NCBI RefSeq assembly: GCF_033958435.1
Contig: NC_134137.1
Location: forward strand, 318,679,501 to 318,743,500
Reading direction: 5' to 3'
Length of the DNA stretch: 64,000 nt
DNA from: Carettochelys insculpta
Lineage: Eukaryota > Chordata > Testudines > Carettochelyidae
The position numbers and the translations under genes are program-made. The notes beneath the pieces were generated by a model. The model saw nothing but the letters and a program-made list of their open reading frames with translations. It did not search any database and was not told where the DNA came from. Shown here in pieces: positions 9,801 to 20,912 of the stretch (positions within the stretch are counted from its first letter, which is position 1; each line of letters starts with the position of its first letter).

Positions 9801-12800
9801 AAAGTTCCATCCAGAGGAGCAGCACCCTAGGACCCAGGGTGAGGCTGAGGCTGACACCGCCTCCATTGCAAGAGATAGAACACTGGTGATTACCAGGGAA
9901 TCATGGCCCCTCTCCATGGGCACCTCCAGGGCTTCCCCAGATCTATTTGACAGACCCTCTGGAGAGTATCCCACAGGTCACATGCCCTGGGGCTTGGAGC
10001 AACGGTCATGGGCAGGGCATGCCATGGGCCCTGCATGTCTGGCTTAGGTGGGATCCCAACCTGTGGGCCCAGCACCTGCACATATGCTCAAGGTGCCATG
10101 TCCACCTTGTCTGACCATGCAGCTTCAGGGCATGAGCGCCAGCCTGCTGCCAGCCCTATGGGAGGCTGCAAGAGCCTCAGGGCGCCAGGGAATGAGGAAA
10201 CCACGTGCCCCTGACATGACTGGGAGCAGGACAGCTGCACAGGTGACAGTTCTCTGCAGACACAACGCCAGGGACACGGGCACGCCCATGGGACACAGGC
10301 TGCACCCCAAGCCACACATGTGGCGGGGGTCCCCTGGAGGACCAGGCTTGCCTATCCCACTCACCACCGTGTGGGGACCCCATCATGGCCAGACCCCCAC
10401 CTTGACTGGTGGACTGGCAGGCAGAGGGGCAGGGGGTGCAGGGAATGGGTTGGTCCCCAGGGCACCATGGAGCTACCCCATGAGGCAAGGGCTGCCTGTG
10501 GTCCTGGGACATCACTGTCCCCCAGGCCAGGGGTGGGGACTTCTGGTCCCAGCAGGGGTCGGGGGAGGCCTCAGGGGCCATGTGGTGGGAAGGATACACC
10601 ATCTCGCCCCCCATGTCCCCTTACAGCTTCGTTGTTGGAGGGCTGGGCCAGCCTCACCAACCCACCAGGGCCAGCCAGCCCCTGGGAGAAGCCGAAGCCA
10701 GAGACGGAGGCTGGGCATGTTGTGCAGACCACGTGTGCCAGGAGATGTTGGCACTCCACTGTGGTGGGGTCAGGCCTGTGGCTGGAGGACTTGTTGCCAG
10801 GATGAGGAGGACCGTGGGCCTGCAGGCTGATGAGGTTTAGTGGGCAAGGCACTGGGAGTGACAGGCATGGGCATGGGACCAGCTGACATCATGTCTAGAC
10901 AGTCACTGGCACCTGGTGGGATCAGCTGGCCCAACCACCTTCAGCTGCTGCCACCCCAGTCCCCCCACTGCCCTCACTCCATCCCCTACCTCTGCTCCCC
11001 CTTCCCCCACTGCCTTTGCCCTTCCAGACTTCCCTCCCAGCCATACTTGTCCAGGGGATCCTATTCTCAGTCACCCCCCCTGCCCCTCAGGCCTCCCATT
11101 CCTTCTCCTGAGCCCAACCCCCTTCCTCCTACGTCCCCCTGCTCCCTCCACTGATCCTGCTCCCCTGCCTCCCCAGACCCTCTGCCAAGCCCAAACCTGC
11201 TGCAGCCCCTCCGTGCCCATGCTTCCCTATGCCCTCAACCCCAACCTAGCCCCAATGGAGACCCCGAACCTACAGTGGGAGGGGCTTCCACATCTGACAC
11301 AACTTGGAGTCCTGCTCCCCCACAGGACTGTGACCCCCTGCAACCCTTCCCTGAACTGAGGTCTGCCTCTCTCATCCCATGCCCCCACTTCTAAGTTCAG
11401 GTGCCTGCCACCCTGGCCCATACCCCCATGTATGTAATTTGCAAACAGTTTACCCTGTGCATAGCTGATATTACAGTTGACCTGCACACTTCTCTGGCAC
11501 TTGGGCTTATGGAAAAGCTGAGCGCACAACTAGATTGTCATCTTCTATACTGACCAGTGTGAAGCGGATGGGATCAGGGCTGGATTAAGAGACCAATGCA
11601 TATCCATGGATATCTGAGGAGAGTGGAGTGGATGCCCATGCAGGGCTCCCCCTCCAGACCTTCCAGGTGGGCTGGAGGCAGTAGGCCAGGCCTCTGCTCT
11701 GCTGGCAATGAAATGACTCATGAAGCTGCATTCTAAATCTTCCTACGGGAGGGCTGAGTGGTGGCCCTATCTGGGCTCCCTCCTTCCCTTACCTGGTGAG
11801 CACTGACTTGTAGATCCCTGGACCCAGGTCCCCGCTGCTCCTTACCCCTAGTCTCTGCCTGTGTGCTGCCTGCATCTTCCCTGCTCAACCCTGCCCTCTT
11901 CCTGCTCATCTGTGCTCCTCCTACCTCCCTTCCAGAAAGGTTGTGCGAATGCAAGTAAAATCCAGATTGCAAATTGGAGAAGGAGTTGAGGTTGATGGAT
12001 GCGGATCAGATGCAAATCCACATTTTAGTGTCCGTGTAGGGCTCTACAAATTTAGGGCAGAAGCAGCTTAAGATCCCCTCCCACAACTGTACTCCCCACA
12101 GAACCTTCACTTGCTCTTGAACCCCTGTCCTCTGCCTCACCCCAGAGCTTACACTTCTCTCCCACCCAAACTCCCTCCCAGAGCCTTTGGTAGGTCGTGG
12201 GTGGGGGGAACCTGGTTTAATTCTGGGCACTACCACAAATTATACAAACCTACCACCCCTGGGGAGCCCACAGGGTGGGGAGTAGGGCCAGGGCTGCTCT
12301 CATTCCTCCAGCACACTGGTCAGGTGGAGGGGTTGCCCCAGTTTCCCAGAGATGTCGACCCAGCTCTTATGATGACCAGGCTGTGTCTCCAAGTCTCCCC
12401 TCCCCTTGGCCAGAGACAGGATGGGGAGAAGTGCACAGGCAGTGGTGGGGACCCTGGATCTTTCCACCTGTGCAGCATGTGGGAGGCCTGGGACACAGGA
12501 AGGGGGCTGCCTGCCTCTTTCTGCACCTTGGGTGCAGGCCCCTGGACTACATTTTCTTTTTGTGGGAACGGCTCTGGTGCCTCTTCCCCAGGCTGAGGCT
12601 AGTGCAGATCGGTTTGCAGCAAAGGGCTCTGAGCAGCTGGATCCAGTGTTTGCAGCACCTGCCCACCCAATGCTCCAGGCCTAGGGGCCATGTTGCCAGC
12701 CCACTCAGTGCTGGAGATGGGGGTGGGACATGCTCAGATGCCTGCCTCTCTGTCTGCTGGCCACTCCAGAACTGTGGAGGTGGGCAGGAGGACAGTCTCT

Positions 12801-12880
12801 GGGCTCCAGATGGGGGAATGGGGCCCTAAGCAGAAGGGGTGGGCCAGCTGGGAGCTAGCCTACCTAAGCCCACAGGTCAT
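9801..12880. other. GC-rich unassigned block with a pyrimidine-rich tract
   Basis: The block is GC-rich compared with flanking DNA and carries many overlapping open frames on both strands with no recognisable domain. Between about 10930 and 11350 the plus strand is dominated by C and T, giving proline/serine-rich spurious frames. It may be interior sequence of the Harbinger-like unit starting at 9403, or an independent GC-rich repeat. I cannot decide. Confidence 0.35.
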
Positions 12881-12884
12881 CAGT

Positions 12885-13175
12885 AGCTCATCAAAGAATT
12901 CCATTCAGAAGCCTACCAAGTTCCATCTTAAAACTACAATGTGATTTGCCCCTAACTCCTGGAAAGTTGTTCCAGACCTCTGATGCCTAGAAACCTTCCT
13001 CTAATTTCCAGCCTAACTTTATCCATGACCAGTTTATAGCCATTTGGTTTTGTATCATTGCCAGTTAGCTTACGTAGTTCTTCTCACTCCTTCATTTTAC
13101 CCAGAGGTATTTATGCAGCGCAATCATATTCCCTCCCATCCATCTTTCTGTTAGGCTAAATAAGGTTAAATAAGC
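12885..13175 (-). mobile_element. CR1-like LINE 3' fragment, antisense
   Basis: Read on the minus strand, the block resembles the C-terminal ORF2/3' UTR region of CR1-type LINEs. On the plus strand it shows the usual antisense phrases, such as 'TTCCAGACCTCTGATGCC', 'TTTATCCATGACCAGTTTAT' and 'GGTATTTATGCAGCGCAATC'. It is diverged and has no coding potential. Confidence 0.5.
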
Positions 13176-13187
13176 CAATCTGTTTTA

Positions 13188-13492
13188 GCCTATGTCTATA
13201 TAGACAAGTTATCTCAAAATAACAGCACTTATTTTGAAATAACTTTGGCATTGTCTAAAAGATGTACACACATTATTTTGATTGCAGTACACCTCATTTC
13301 CTGAAGAATAATGCCTACTTCAAAATTAGCTATCAGGGGCTCCAATAGCACTAGTTCAAAATAGCGCTATGGACCCAGAAATGCTATTTTGAAGTAGCTG
13401 GGTGCTATTTCGAAATGTGTGTTGCATGTGCTGTATTATTTAGAAATAAGATATATCTCATTTTAAAATCAGGTTGTCATGTAGTCGGAGCC
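13188..13492. mobile_element. Harbinger-type MITE (305 bp), diverged
   Basis: It is flanked by TTA on both sides (13185-13187 and 13493-13495). The left end GCCTATGTCTATATAGACAA pairs loosely with the reverse of the right end, GGCTCCGACTACATGACAAC. The interior has repeated TATTTTGAAATA and CTATTTCGAAAT motifs, like the ends of Harbinger element 2. The terminal repeats have several mismatches, so this is an old copy. Confidence 0.65.
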
Positions 13493-13654
13493 TTAGGCTA
13501 CAGCACCCTTGTCTTTACTTACTGCCTTATTTTTAAAGCAACATTTTGGTTCCTAGAATTTGTGCTTAGTTTCCAGATGAATAGTGAAAACATATGAAAA
13601 ATGCCTATGTGCTGTAGGGTCAGACTTCAAACAAAATTAGATGTGCAATTACCA

Positions 13655-13935
13655 CATGGGACAGGTCTCAGAAAGGTAGCCATGTTAGTCAGCCAAAATA
13701 ACAAGGAGTCTAGTGGCACTTTAAAGACTAACACATTTGTTAGAGTGTTAGGGCATAAGCGTCTTCAGATGCTGAAGGAAAAAAACCACAGAGATGGGAG
13801 TGTGACATCAGGGCTGATAAAATCAGAGTGGATGTGGTTCATCTCCAACAGAGATGAAACGATGGAAGAAGGTGGCAAATTACGAATCTAATTTGTTAGT
13901 CTAAAGTGCCACAAGAGTGCTTGTTGTTATCACAC
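13655..13935. mobile_element. Penelope-like 3' ends in inverted orientation
   Basis: The left part (13655-13740) is antisense to the Penelope end: CATGTTAGTCAGC..TAACAAGGAGTCTAGTGGCAC..AAGACTAAC. The right part (13885-13935) is sense: TTTGTTAGTCTAAAGTGCCA..GAGTGCTTGTTGTTAT. About 145 bp of intervening sequence includes 'CATAAGCGTCTTCAGATGCT', also typical of Penelope ends. The inverted arrangement is like that at 24972-25126, with a longer spacer. Confidence 0.65.
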
Positions 13936-13968
13936 CTGAGCATCCCACTTGGGTATTCACAAATGGCT

Positions 13969-13970
<2 letters not shown>

Positions 13971-14004
<34 letters not shown>
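13971..14004. repeat. (TA)n microsatellite
   Basis: About 17 uninterrupted TA units. Confidence 0.95.
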
Positions 14005-14007
<3 letters not shown>

Positions 14008-14447
14008 CTCTTTTATCTAGTAACTGGCTACCTCAGTCTTTAATGTATTTAACCTTACTTCACTCCTGTGAGATAGGACAGGTCTGTTACCCTCATTTTC
14101 CTGGAGGGGAAAAGAGGCACGGAAATACTTTGTGATTTTCCCAGGACACACAAAAAGTCTGTAGTGGAGCAGGGATTTGAATCCATTTCTCACAAATCGT
14201 AGGCTAAAACCATAACCTCTGGAGAATCCTTCCTTTGCCTTACCTGAGATATACTAAGCACAGGTGAATTGCACACACAATTTAGGCTTGCAGTTTGACA
14301 TCTCACCTGTTTAAATACCAGGTCCCTCCTATTTAAGCACTAACAGTGTTAAACTATACAAGGAAATAGTACAACCACAGTCTATACCACAGGAGCACCA
14401 GTCCTGGAACTTTTCCTTGCGACAAGACCCATTGCCAACATATCTAG

Positions 14448-14823
14448 TCTGGAGATACCATCACTGAACCTAACCAGGTTATTCACAGAATCACGGGCAC
14501 ATTCTCATGTTCTTCAAATAACATCATGTATGCCATCATGTGCCAACAATGCCCAGATGCTTTGTATATTCGACAGGTTTCAAACTCTCTTAGACAAAGA
14601 ATTAATGGGCATAAAACACACATAAAAACGCTCCTGATTCACAAATCTCTCAGTCTGCACTCTAATGGAGCGGGCCATTCTGTTAATGACCTGAAAGTCT
14701 GCGTCTTACTGAAGAGGAATTTTCACAAGAGTTTGGAAAGAGAGGCTGCTGAACTCTCTTTTATATTCAAATTCGACTCATTAACACATGGTTTGAACTG
14801 GGATGGGAATTTTCTAGGTCATT
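14448..14823 (+). pseudogene. Penelope GIY-YIG endonuclease C-terminal fragment
   Basis: The open stretch runs from a stop at 14445 to the SINE insertion and encodes about 125 residues. It includes the GIY-like MYAIMCQQCPDALYI, then the conserved LRQRINGH helix carrying the catalytic-type Arg. Next come GAGHSVNDLKVCVL and LEREAAELSFIFKFDSLTHG, the signature of the Penelope C-terminal endonuclease. In the active family the second motif is YIG. Here it reads YIR, so the glycine is lost. No ATG is needed because this is the tail of a longer polyprotein. The last residues of the open frame (WERDSSVI) come from the inserted SINE. In active elements this domain nicks target DNA for reverse transcription. 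Confidence 0.75.
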
Positions 14824-15022
14824 GGGAGAGGGATAGCTCAGTGATTTGAGGATGGGCCTGCTAAATGCAGGGTTGTGAGCTCAGTCCTTGAGGGGGCTAT
14901 TTAGGGATCGGGGAAATAGGAGAAGACTTGCAGGGGGCAGAAAAAGGGATGGTGCTTGGTCCTGCTAAGAGGGCATGGGATTAGACTCAACAACCTCCTG
15001 AGGTCCCTTCCAGTTCTGTGAG
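14824..15022 (+). mobile_element. tRNA-derived SINE with CR1 tail (tortoise Pol III/SINE type)
   Basis: The 5' part has a Pol III A-box-like GGATAGCTCAGTGATTTGAG and a B-box-like GGGTTGTGAGCTCAGTCC. A middle region with GGGGCTATTTAGGGATC follows, and the 3' tail (ACCTCCTGAGGTCCCTTCCAG) is shared with turtle CR1 LINEs. It lies inside the Penelope fragment. A possible short duplication (GTCATT / GTGCATT) flanks it, but is weak. The tail implies mobilisation by CR1 machinery. Confidence 0.82.
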
Positions 15023-15295
15023 AGGTGTGCATTATAGGGGCTCTTATGCACGCTTGGCTTTATCTAATTCTTGACTCCTCCCCACCCCTCTACTCTCTGA
15101 TTTGCTCACCTTGATAATACTTTTCTGATCTGTCAATCTTGATTACTCTTTTTGGTTCTCTGTGCCTTAAATATTGAGTCTGTTCTGGTATGGCTATGAC
15201 CTGAAGAAGTGGGTCTGTCCCACGAAAGCTCATTGCCTAATAAATTATTTTGTTAGTCTTAAAGTGCTACTGGACTGCTTTTTTGTTTCTGTACA

Positions 15296-15990
15296 AGGAA
15301 ATATGCATGAGTTATTCAGTTATGAATTTTATTGCAGCATGTCTAAAAAAGGGGTAGTAGCCCTCACATCCATCACAATATTAAACTCCCAGGTGGTGTT
15401 AACATATAAACAGCTTGGTTAGCAACATCAACACAAGAATTGCTAGGTTATGCCACATCTGACCTAAGAAACAGAGAAGGCTGTGAGTGGGTTGGAGGGT
15501 TGAAAAAGGACCTCTCACTGCAGAAGGAATACATTCTAATTGTGGTACTGGGGGTTCAGAATGGTACCTTATTCAACTACATCATAAATGGACTGTGTGG
15601 AGAAGAATGCCCTAGTAACTGAAAAAGAAGAAAGGGAGGGCTGGAGCAAGCCCCCATACCGTAATAGTCTTAGTGACGTGGCTGACCCTTTGATGACCAC
15701 TTGACTACGCAGCACTGGCATATCCACATGCACAAAAATGCGTTGGTTATGTGCAATATGAAATTATTATCAATATCTCTGAACAATGTGGATGATCTTT
15801 CCTCAGAGTCATAACAGGAGCATCACCAAATGAAGTTGCAGGGTTAGTGTTTAAGTCATTAAGAAACCTTGTTTTATCTTTGTTGAAAAGCTATAAAATG
15901 CCACTCCCTATGCATTTGGCAGTCCTTTATTTCTGCATTTTGCCTGTTAATATGCACTTTGAATTTTTCAGGATGTGTTTATGCATGTGT
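15296..15990. other. unassigned sequence
   Basis: No supported gene or repeat. Confidence 0.4.
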
Positions 15991-16201
15991 GGGCTCTGGC
16001 CACACTTGGCCAAAACTTTGAAATGGCCATGCTAATGGCCAAATCGGAGAATACTAATGAGGTACTGAAATGAATATTTAGTGTGCCTCATTAGCATGCT
16101 GCCGGCTGCGGCACTTTCAATTGCGCATGGCTCGGCTACATGGGGGTCCTTTTCAAAAGGACCCCACACATTTTGAAATCCCCTTATTCCTATCAGCTTC
16201 T
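15991..16201. mobile_element. left half of a TTCGAA-type Harbinger MITE
   Basis: GGGCTCTGGCCACACTTGGC begins a copy of the same arm seen at 37793 and 39893: 'CTAATGAGGTACTGAAATG', 'CCTCATTAGCATGC', the GGTCCTTTTCAAAAGGACCC palindrome, then 'CCCCTTATTCCTATCAGC'. It stops abruptly near the expected centre of the hairpin, so only one arm remains. Confidence 0.7.
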
Positions 16202-16399
16202 CCCCAAGGACTTTGTCATCTCTGAGTGCTCCTTTTGTATTTCATTCTTCTAGGGGCCACACTGGTTGTTTATCAGGCTTCCTGCTCCTGATGTACTTAA
16301 AATACATTTTACGAAAGATTAGGGAGGCAAACATTCTCATGAAAAAGAATTAAGAAAGGGCAGACAAACAAATAGTGACAAGCTTTTAAAGTGCTTATA

Positions 16400-17433
16400 C
16401 ACAAAAGCTAGAAGTCTAAATAATAAGATGGGTGAGCTACAGTGCCTTGTATTAGAAGAGGATATTGATAGGTATCACAGAAACCTGGTGGCATGAGGAC
16501 AATCAATGGGACACAATAATATCAGGGTATAAAATATATCGGAAGGACGGCACAGGACATGCAGGTGAGGGAATGGCACTATAAGTGAAAATAAATGTAG
16601 ACTCAAATGAAGTAAAAACTTTAAATGAATCAAAAGGTTCCATAGAATCTCTATAGATAGAAATTCCATGCTCTAATAACAATATAGCAGTAGGGATATA
16701 CTATCGACCAACCGCCTGACCAGGACAGCGATAGTGAGTATGAAATGCTAAGGGAGATTAGGGAGGCAATGAAAATAAAAAAAACTCAATAATAGTAAGG
16801 GATTTCAATTATCCCCATATTGACTGGGTACCTGTCACCTCAGGATGAAATGTGGAGATGAAATTTCTTGATACCTTACACAATTGCTTCTTGGAACAGC
16901 TAGTACAGGAATCCACAAGGGGAGAGGCAATTCCTGATTTTGTTCTGAGTGGAGCTCAGGTTCTGGTCCAGGAGGTAACTGTAACAGAACCTCTTGGAAA
17001 CAGTGACCATAATATAATAACATTGAACAGTCCTGTGCTGGGAAGCACATCTCAGCAGTCCAAGACTGTGGCATTTAATTTCAGAAAGGGGAACTATGCA
17101 AAAATGAGAAGGCTAGTTAAACGGAAATTAAGATACAGTGACTAAAGTGAAATCCTGCAAGCTGCATGGAAACTTTTCAAAGACACCACAATAGAAGCCC
17201 CATTTAAATATATACCCCAAATTAAAAAACTCAATAAAAGACCCAGCAAAGAGCTACCGTGGCTTAACAACCATGTAAAAAAAAAGCAGCGAGTGATAAA
17301 AAGGCACCTTTAAAAAAGTGGAAGTCAAATCCTAGTGAGGAAAATATGTGATAAGAAAAGCCAAAAGGGTGTGTGAAGAACATCTAGGTTTTTTTTTCAC
17401 AAAAAGCAATAACAAAATGTTTTTCAAGTACAT
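16400..17433 (+). pseudogene. CR1 ORF2, endonuclease portion
   Basis: Frames along this stretch encode the CR1 apurinic/apyrimidinic-type endonuclease. An opening LLKCLYTKARSLNNKMGELQ lies near 16385-16445, GDFNYPHIDW-like DFNYPHIDW near 16806, and LGNSDHNIITLN near 16995. The best open piece is 16852-17145, ending in FRKGNYAKMRRLVKRKLRYSD. In living CR1 the SDH histidine and the DFN aspartate are catalytic, and both are still readable here. Stops and frameshifts elsewhere make it a pseudogene. Translation continues to the FFKYM region, where Harbinger element 1 is inserted. Confidence 0.75.
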
Positions 17434-17767
17434 GGCTGTGTCTACACTACAACATAACTTCGAAGTATAACTTTGAAGTAAGCAACTTTGAAGTAGAGTA
17501 TCCACACACAAACTGCACCCTCCCTTACTTTGAAGCAGGATCCCCCTAACTTCAAAGTTAAACATCCACACACAAACAGCCCCTACTTGGATGTAAGGGA
17601 CCAGGAAATGATGCAGGCAGGGGGTTGCATGACCAACAAGCCTTTCCGGGCTCCCAGCCAGCCGACCCCTTAAAGGGCTCCTCCCAACACTCACAGCCTG
17701 CATGTGCCCAAGGCTGAAAGGCTGAAGACAGCAGCAGAGCACTTACTGAGGAGAACAGCTGGAGACC

Positions 17768-19137
17768 ATGCCAGCCCTCCCCCTCCCCAAGGAGGATGCC
17801 CTCTCAATCCTGAGCAGCCTGCTGGCCATGTTGCTTGCCATGCTGTACTAGCAGGGCGGGCAGTTCGCCTGCCTGGGACCCAGCCTCCAGGCCCTTGCCA
17901 CGACCCTGCTGCCCCTCCCCTCCCCCAGCCGGCGCCAGTGGCCCTATGCCACCAGCACTGAATGGTGGAACTTGCTGGTGCTGTAGGACTGGGACAAAGA
18001 GCAGTGGCTGGGGAATTTCAGAGTGACCCGGCAGACATTTGAGGACATCTGCCATTGGCTCGCCCCAGTCCTCCAGCACCAGGACACCCACATGCGGCCA
18101 GTGCTCCCAGTGCAGAAGAGGGTGGCCATCGCACTATGGTGACTGGCCACCCCTGACAGCCACAGATCTGTCGGCCACCAATTCAGCATCAGCAAGGCCA
18201 CTGTCGGAGCAGTGCTGAGTGAGGTATGGCCAGCCCCCACCATGGACCCACTCTGGGGATGGGGCGACAGCGAGAGGGGCAGGAGGCTCCTGGTGAGGGG
18301 GACAGGGGGCTTTCCTGGTGGGGTGGGGGACAGGGGGTCTGCTGTTCTGCCATTCATGGATGTCCTCTCCTTCCTCCCACAGGTCATCCAAGCCATCAAC
18401 ACAGCACTCCTGCAACGTGTTGTGACCCTGGGGGACCTGGATGCCGCCCTTGCCAGGTTTGTGGACCTGGGCTTCCACAATTGTTTCGGAGCTGTGGACG
18501 GGACACATGTTGTGATCGGGGCTCCAGACCACAGCGGGGGCACCTATATTAACAGGAAGGGATACCACTCGGTGGTACCCCAGGTCCTGGTGGATGCGAG
18601 GGGCCCTTTCCTGGACGTGTGTGGGGGGTGGTCGGGCAGGGCCCATGATGCCTGAGAGTTCTGGAATTCATGGCTGGGATGCAGGATGCAGGAGGGCATG
18701 TATGTGCCCCTGCGGAAGCTCCCACTCGGGGACATCATGATGCCCCCTGCATCGTGGCCAATGCCGCGTACCCGCTGCACCCGTAGCTCATGTGGCCCTA
18801 TACTAGACTCACCACGCCGGCCCAGGACACCTTTGACAGTCGCCTCAACCATGCTAGGGGCACAGTCAAGCGGGCGTTTGAGAGGCTGAAGGGGAGGTTT
18901 TGCAGCCTCCTCACCAGGCTGGGTGTCAGCCTCCCAAACTTCCCTGCAGTTGTCACTGCCTGCTGTGCCCTCCACAGCCTTGTGGAGGGCAGCCAGGAGG
19001 CCTTTATCCAGGGCTGGGCTGTGGACCTGGGGGCCGGTTATGAGCAGCCGCCTGCTGCTTTGTGTCATGAGGCACAGAGGGATGGGGTCAGGGTGCAGGA
19101 TGCTCTGTGCTGGGCTTTCACACAGGGCCAGGCCTAA
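17768..19137 (+). pseudogene. HARBI1-like DDE transposase of Harbinger element 1
   Basis: Exon 1 is 17768-18223 and exon 2 is 18383-19137, with a GT-AG intron of 159 bp between GAG and GTC codons. Exon 1 encodes the helical N-terminal part (EWWNLLVL, EQWLGNFRVTRQTFEDICHWL, RSVGHQFSISKATVGAVLSE). Exon 2 encodes the catalytic core. The first Asp motif GAVDGTH is kept. A 1-bp deletion near 18742 shifts the frame, and the second motif then reads VANAAYPL, so Asp has become Asn. In the third motif, VKRAFERLKGRF, the expected Glu (VERAFGRLK) is Lys. In-frame stops lie at 17849, 17984, 18140 and 18653, and another in the DAAYP region. It is dead several times over. In active relatives it cuts and inserts the element with help of the Myb-like partner. 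Confidence 0.85.
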
Positions 19138-19144
19138 CACCCCC

Positions 19145-20366
19145 TCACCCCCCCAGCCACACACCACACCACACACCACCCAGTGGGGTGGCTGCGGGAG
19201 GGGCCTCTGCAGGAGGGACAGCTGCAGGAGGGGTGGCCGCTGGAGGGGCAGCTGTGGGAGGGCCTGGTGAGGGGGCAGGAGGCTGGGCCAGGAGGTCAGC
19301 CAAGGCCTGGGCCACAGTATCCATGCTGCTGGCCAGCCTCACCCACACATCCCATTCCATCGCCAGCCATTCCCAGAGCACCCTGGTCACCTCCTGCACA
19401 ACCGCCTGATTGGCAGCTGCCTCCTCATTCCTCCGCCATCGTCTCCAAGAGGCTTGGCCATGACCTTGGGAGGATGCAGGCTGGGGCGATGGGGTGGCCT
19501 CCCGTCCTCTTGCAACTGCGGCCCTCTCAGCTCTGAGGTGTTCAGTGACAGGCAAGGGACCTGTGGAGACAGAACGGGACAGGGGATAGACCGTGAGTGC
19601 TGGCTACCAACCCTGGGGTGGCTGGGGCCCCTACTCCCTTTCCCCCTGCCCTGCCTCCCTCCCACCCAATGGCCCATGAGATCCCGGATGCCCGGGTGTT
19701 CCCTCTTAGTGAGGATCAGCCCTTGTTCCCTCCCGTTCCCCTATCCTCAGGCGTGTGGGCTGTGGGGCTGTTCTGGGAGGGGCCCTATCCCCCATACCTT
19801 GTGATGTCCTGCTTGCCGTGAATGTACCAGCTGTGATCTCCCGAGGCTCGGTTTGATGATGGCTGGCTTGGTGTCCCAGAGGGGAGGGTGATGACAAGGG
19901 TTACGTCACTTGAGCCCACATCATTGCCCTTGGTTTCAGTGGGCCGGTCTCTGTGTGGGGGGCGGTGGTGCCGGAGGGACCTGCCTCTTCACCACTGTCC
20001 ACTGAGGGGGACCAGCAGTGTCCACCAGGTGCTCTGGGGTGGCTGCCTCCCTCAGCTCCAGGAGCCTCTGCAGCTCCTGGTAGCGGGGGCAATGCACAGG
20101 CCATGCCCCCGACCAGCTGGCAGCATTGTTGGCCCTGATGTATGTCTGGCACAGCTCCTTCACCTTGATGCAGACACTGCTGCCAGCGTGGTCAGGGTGG
20201 CCTCAGCTGGCGAGACCGCTGGCCAACCAGTCGAAGGCATCGACATTGTGCTGGCAGCCTCTTGTTTGCTGAAGGACCTCCTCTTTCCCCCACAGAGTGA
20301 GGATATCCTTCAGCTCCTCCTCAGTCCAGGAGAGTGCCCTCCTGGCACAGCCCTTGACCGGGCCAT
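19145..20366 (-). pseudogene. Myb/SANT-like protein of Harbinger element 1
   Basis: On the minus strand SWTEEELKDILTLWGKEEVL lies near 20320, followed by NVDAFDWLASGLAS, an in-frame stop, then IKVKELCQTYIRANNAASWS and CPRYQELQRLLELREAA near 20040. This is a full Myb/SANT-like domain. The putative ATG (20366) is out of frame with it. A C-terminal portion is visible at 19145-19555, with VVQEVTRVLWEWLAMEWD and an Ala/Pro-rich tail. The middle is not clearly open. The gene converges on the transposase. Its role in the family is sequence-specific binding to the element ends and nuclear import of the transposase. Confidence 0.7.
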
Positions 20367-20912
20367 GTGAGCCCTCGGACCCCTACTCTGGGGCACCCGG
20401 GGGGGGACAGGGGGGTCCTGCCACGCTGCCACAGTGGGTAGGGGGTGCAGATGTTGAGGGGCAGTCCAAGGGAGAACTCATGCTGACCCTGCTTGTGGCA
20501 CACTCTCAGCTTCCTGCCTGGGGTTGCCAGGGAGCTGCTTCCTCTAAGGCAGCCGGAAGGGACTATGGAGCCCTGCCTGGGCTAGCCAGACAGTCTACAT
20601 CCTCCGGGGGTGGGGGGACTCCTTGGAGGACTCCTTACTTTGAAGTAAGGAGTGCAGAGCATCTACACACACTTAACTTTGAAGTTAAACTTTGAAGTAA
20701 GCCACTCCTGGGAATGGAGTAGTGACTTCGAAGTTAGCCTCCCTTACTTTGAAGTTTGGAAAAGTGTGTGTAGACACTCTGAAGGCAACTTCAAAGAAGC
20801 CCCTTACTTCACAGTTAACTTTCAAGTAAGTTTGTAGTGTAGATGCATGCCGTCAGAACCAGGAAGCCTGCTAAACAACCAGTGGGACCCCTAGACACAT
20901 TGGAAAAAAAAT

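Larger units (their letters stand above)
14330..15295 (+). mobile_element. Penelope-like retroelement 3' portion, split by a SINE
   Basis: It contains the C-terminal GIY-YIG-type endonuclease fragment (next entry). The standard 3' tail lies at about 15195-15290: CCTGAAGAAGTGGGTCTGTC, then GAAAGCTCATTGCCTAATAAA, then GTCTTAAAGTGCTACTGGAC. A tRNA-derived SINE interrupts it between 14823 and 15022. The left limit is approximate because the sequence upstream of 14448 is decayed. The reverse transcriptase domain is absent. Confidence 0.75.
17434..20850 (+). mobile_element. PIF/Harbinger element 1 (3417 bp), two-gene type, decayed
   Basis: Ends are GGCTGTGTCTACACTACAAC and, reversed, GGCATGCATCTACACTACAA-like. 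Flanks are CAT (17431-17433) and CGT (20851-20853), an imperfect 3-bp duplication. It carries a plus-strand HARBI1-like transposase (17768-19137) and a convergent minus-strand Myb/SANT-like gene (19145-20366). Both ends hold arrays of ACTTTGAAGT/ACTTCGAAGT palindromes, with at least four copies in 17458-17560 and about eight in 20635-20840. It lies in CR1 ORF2, so it inserted after that CR1 copy. Confidence 0.85.

Noticed and set aside
10048..11359. Long plus and minus open frames (up to 260 codons) in the GC-rich block
   Set aside because: Low-complexity Pro/Gly/Ser-rich translations in several frames. No motif, no splice pattern. Explained by base composition.
14826..14890. tRNA gene suggested by A-box and B-box-like motifs
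   Set aside because: It continues into a CR1-type tail and lacks a paired acceptor stem. It is a tRNA-derived SINE. The same holds for 26268-26340.
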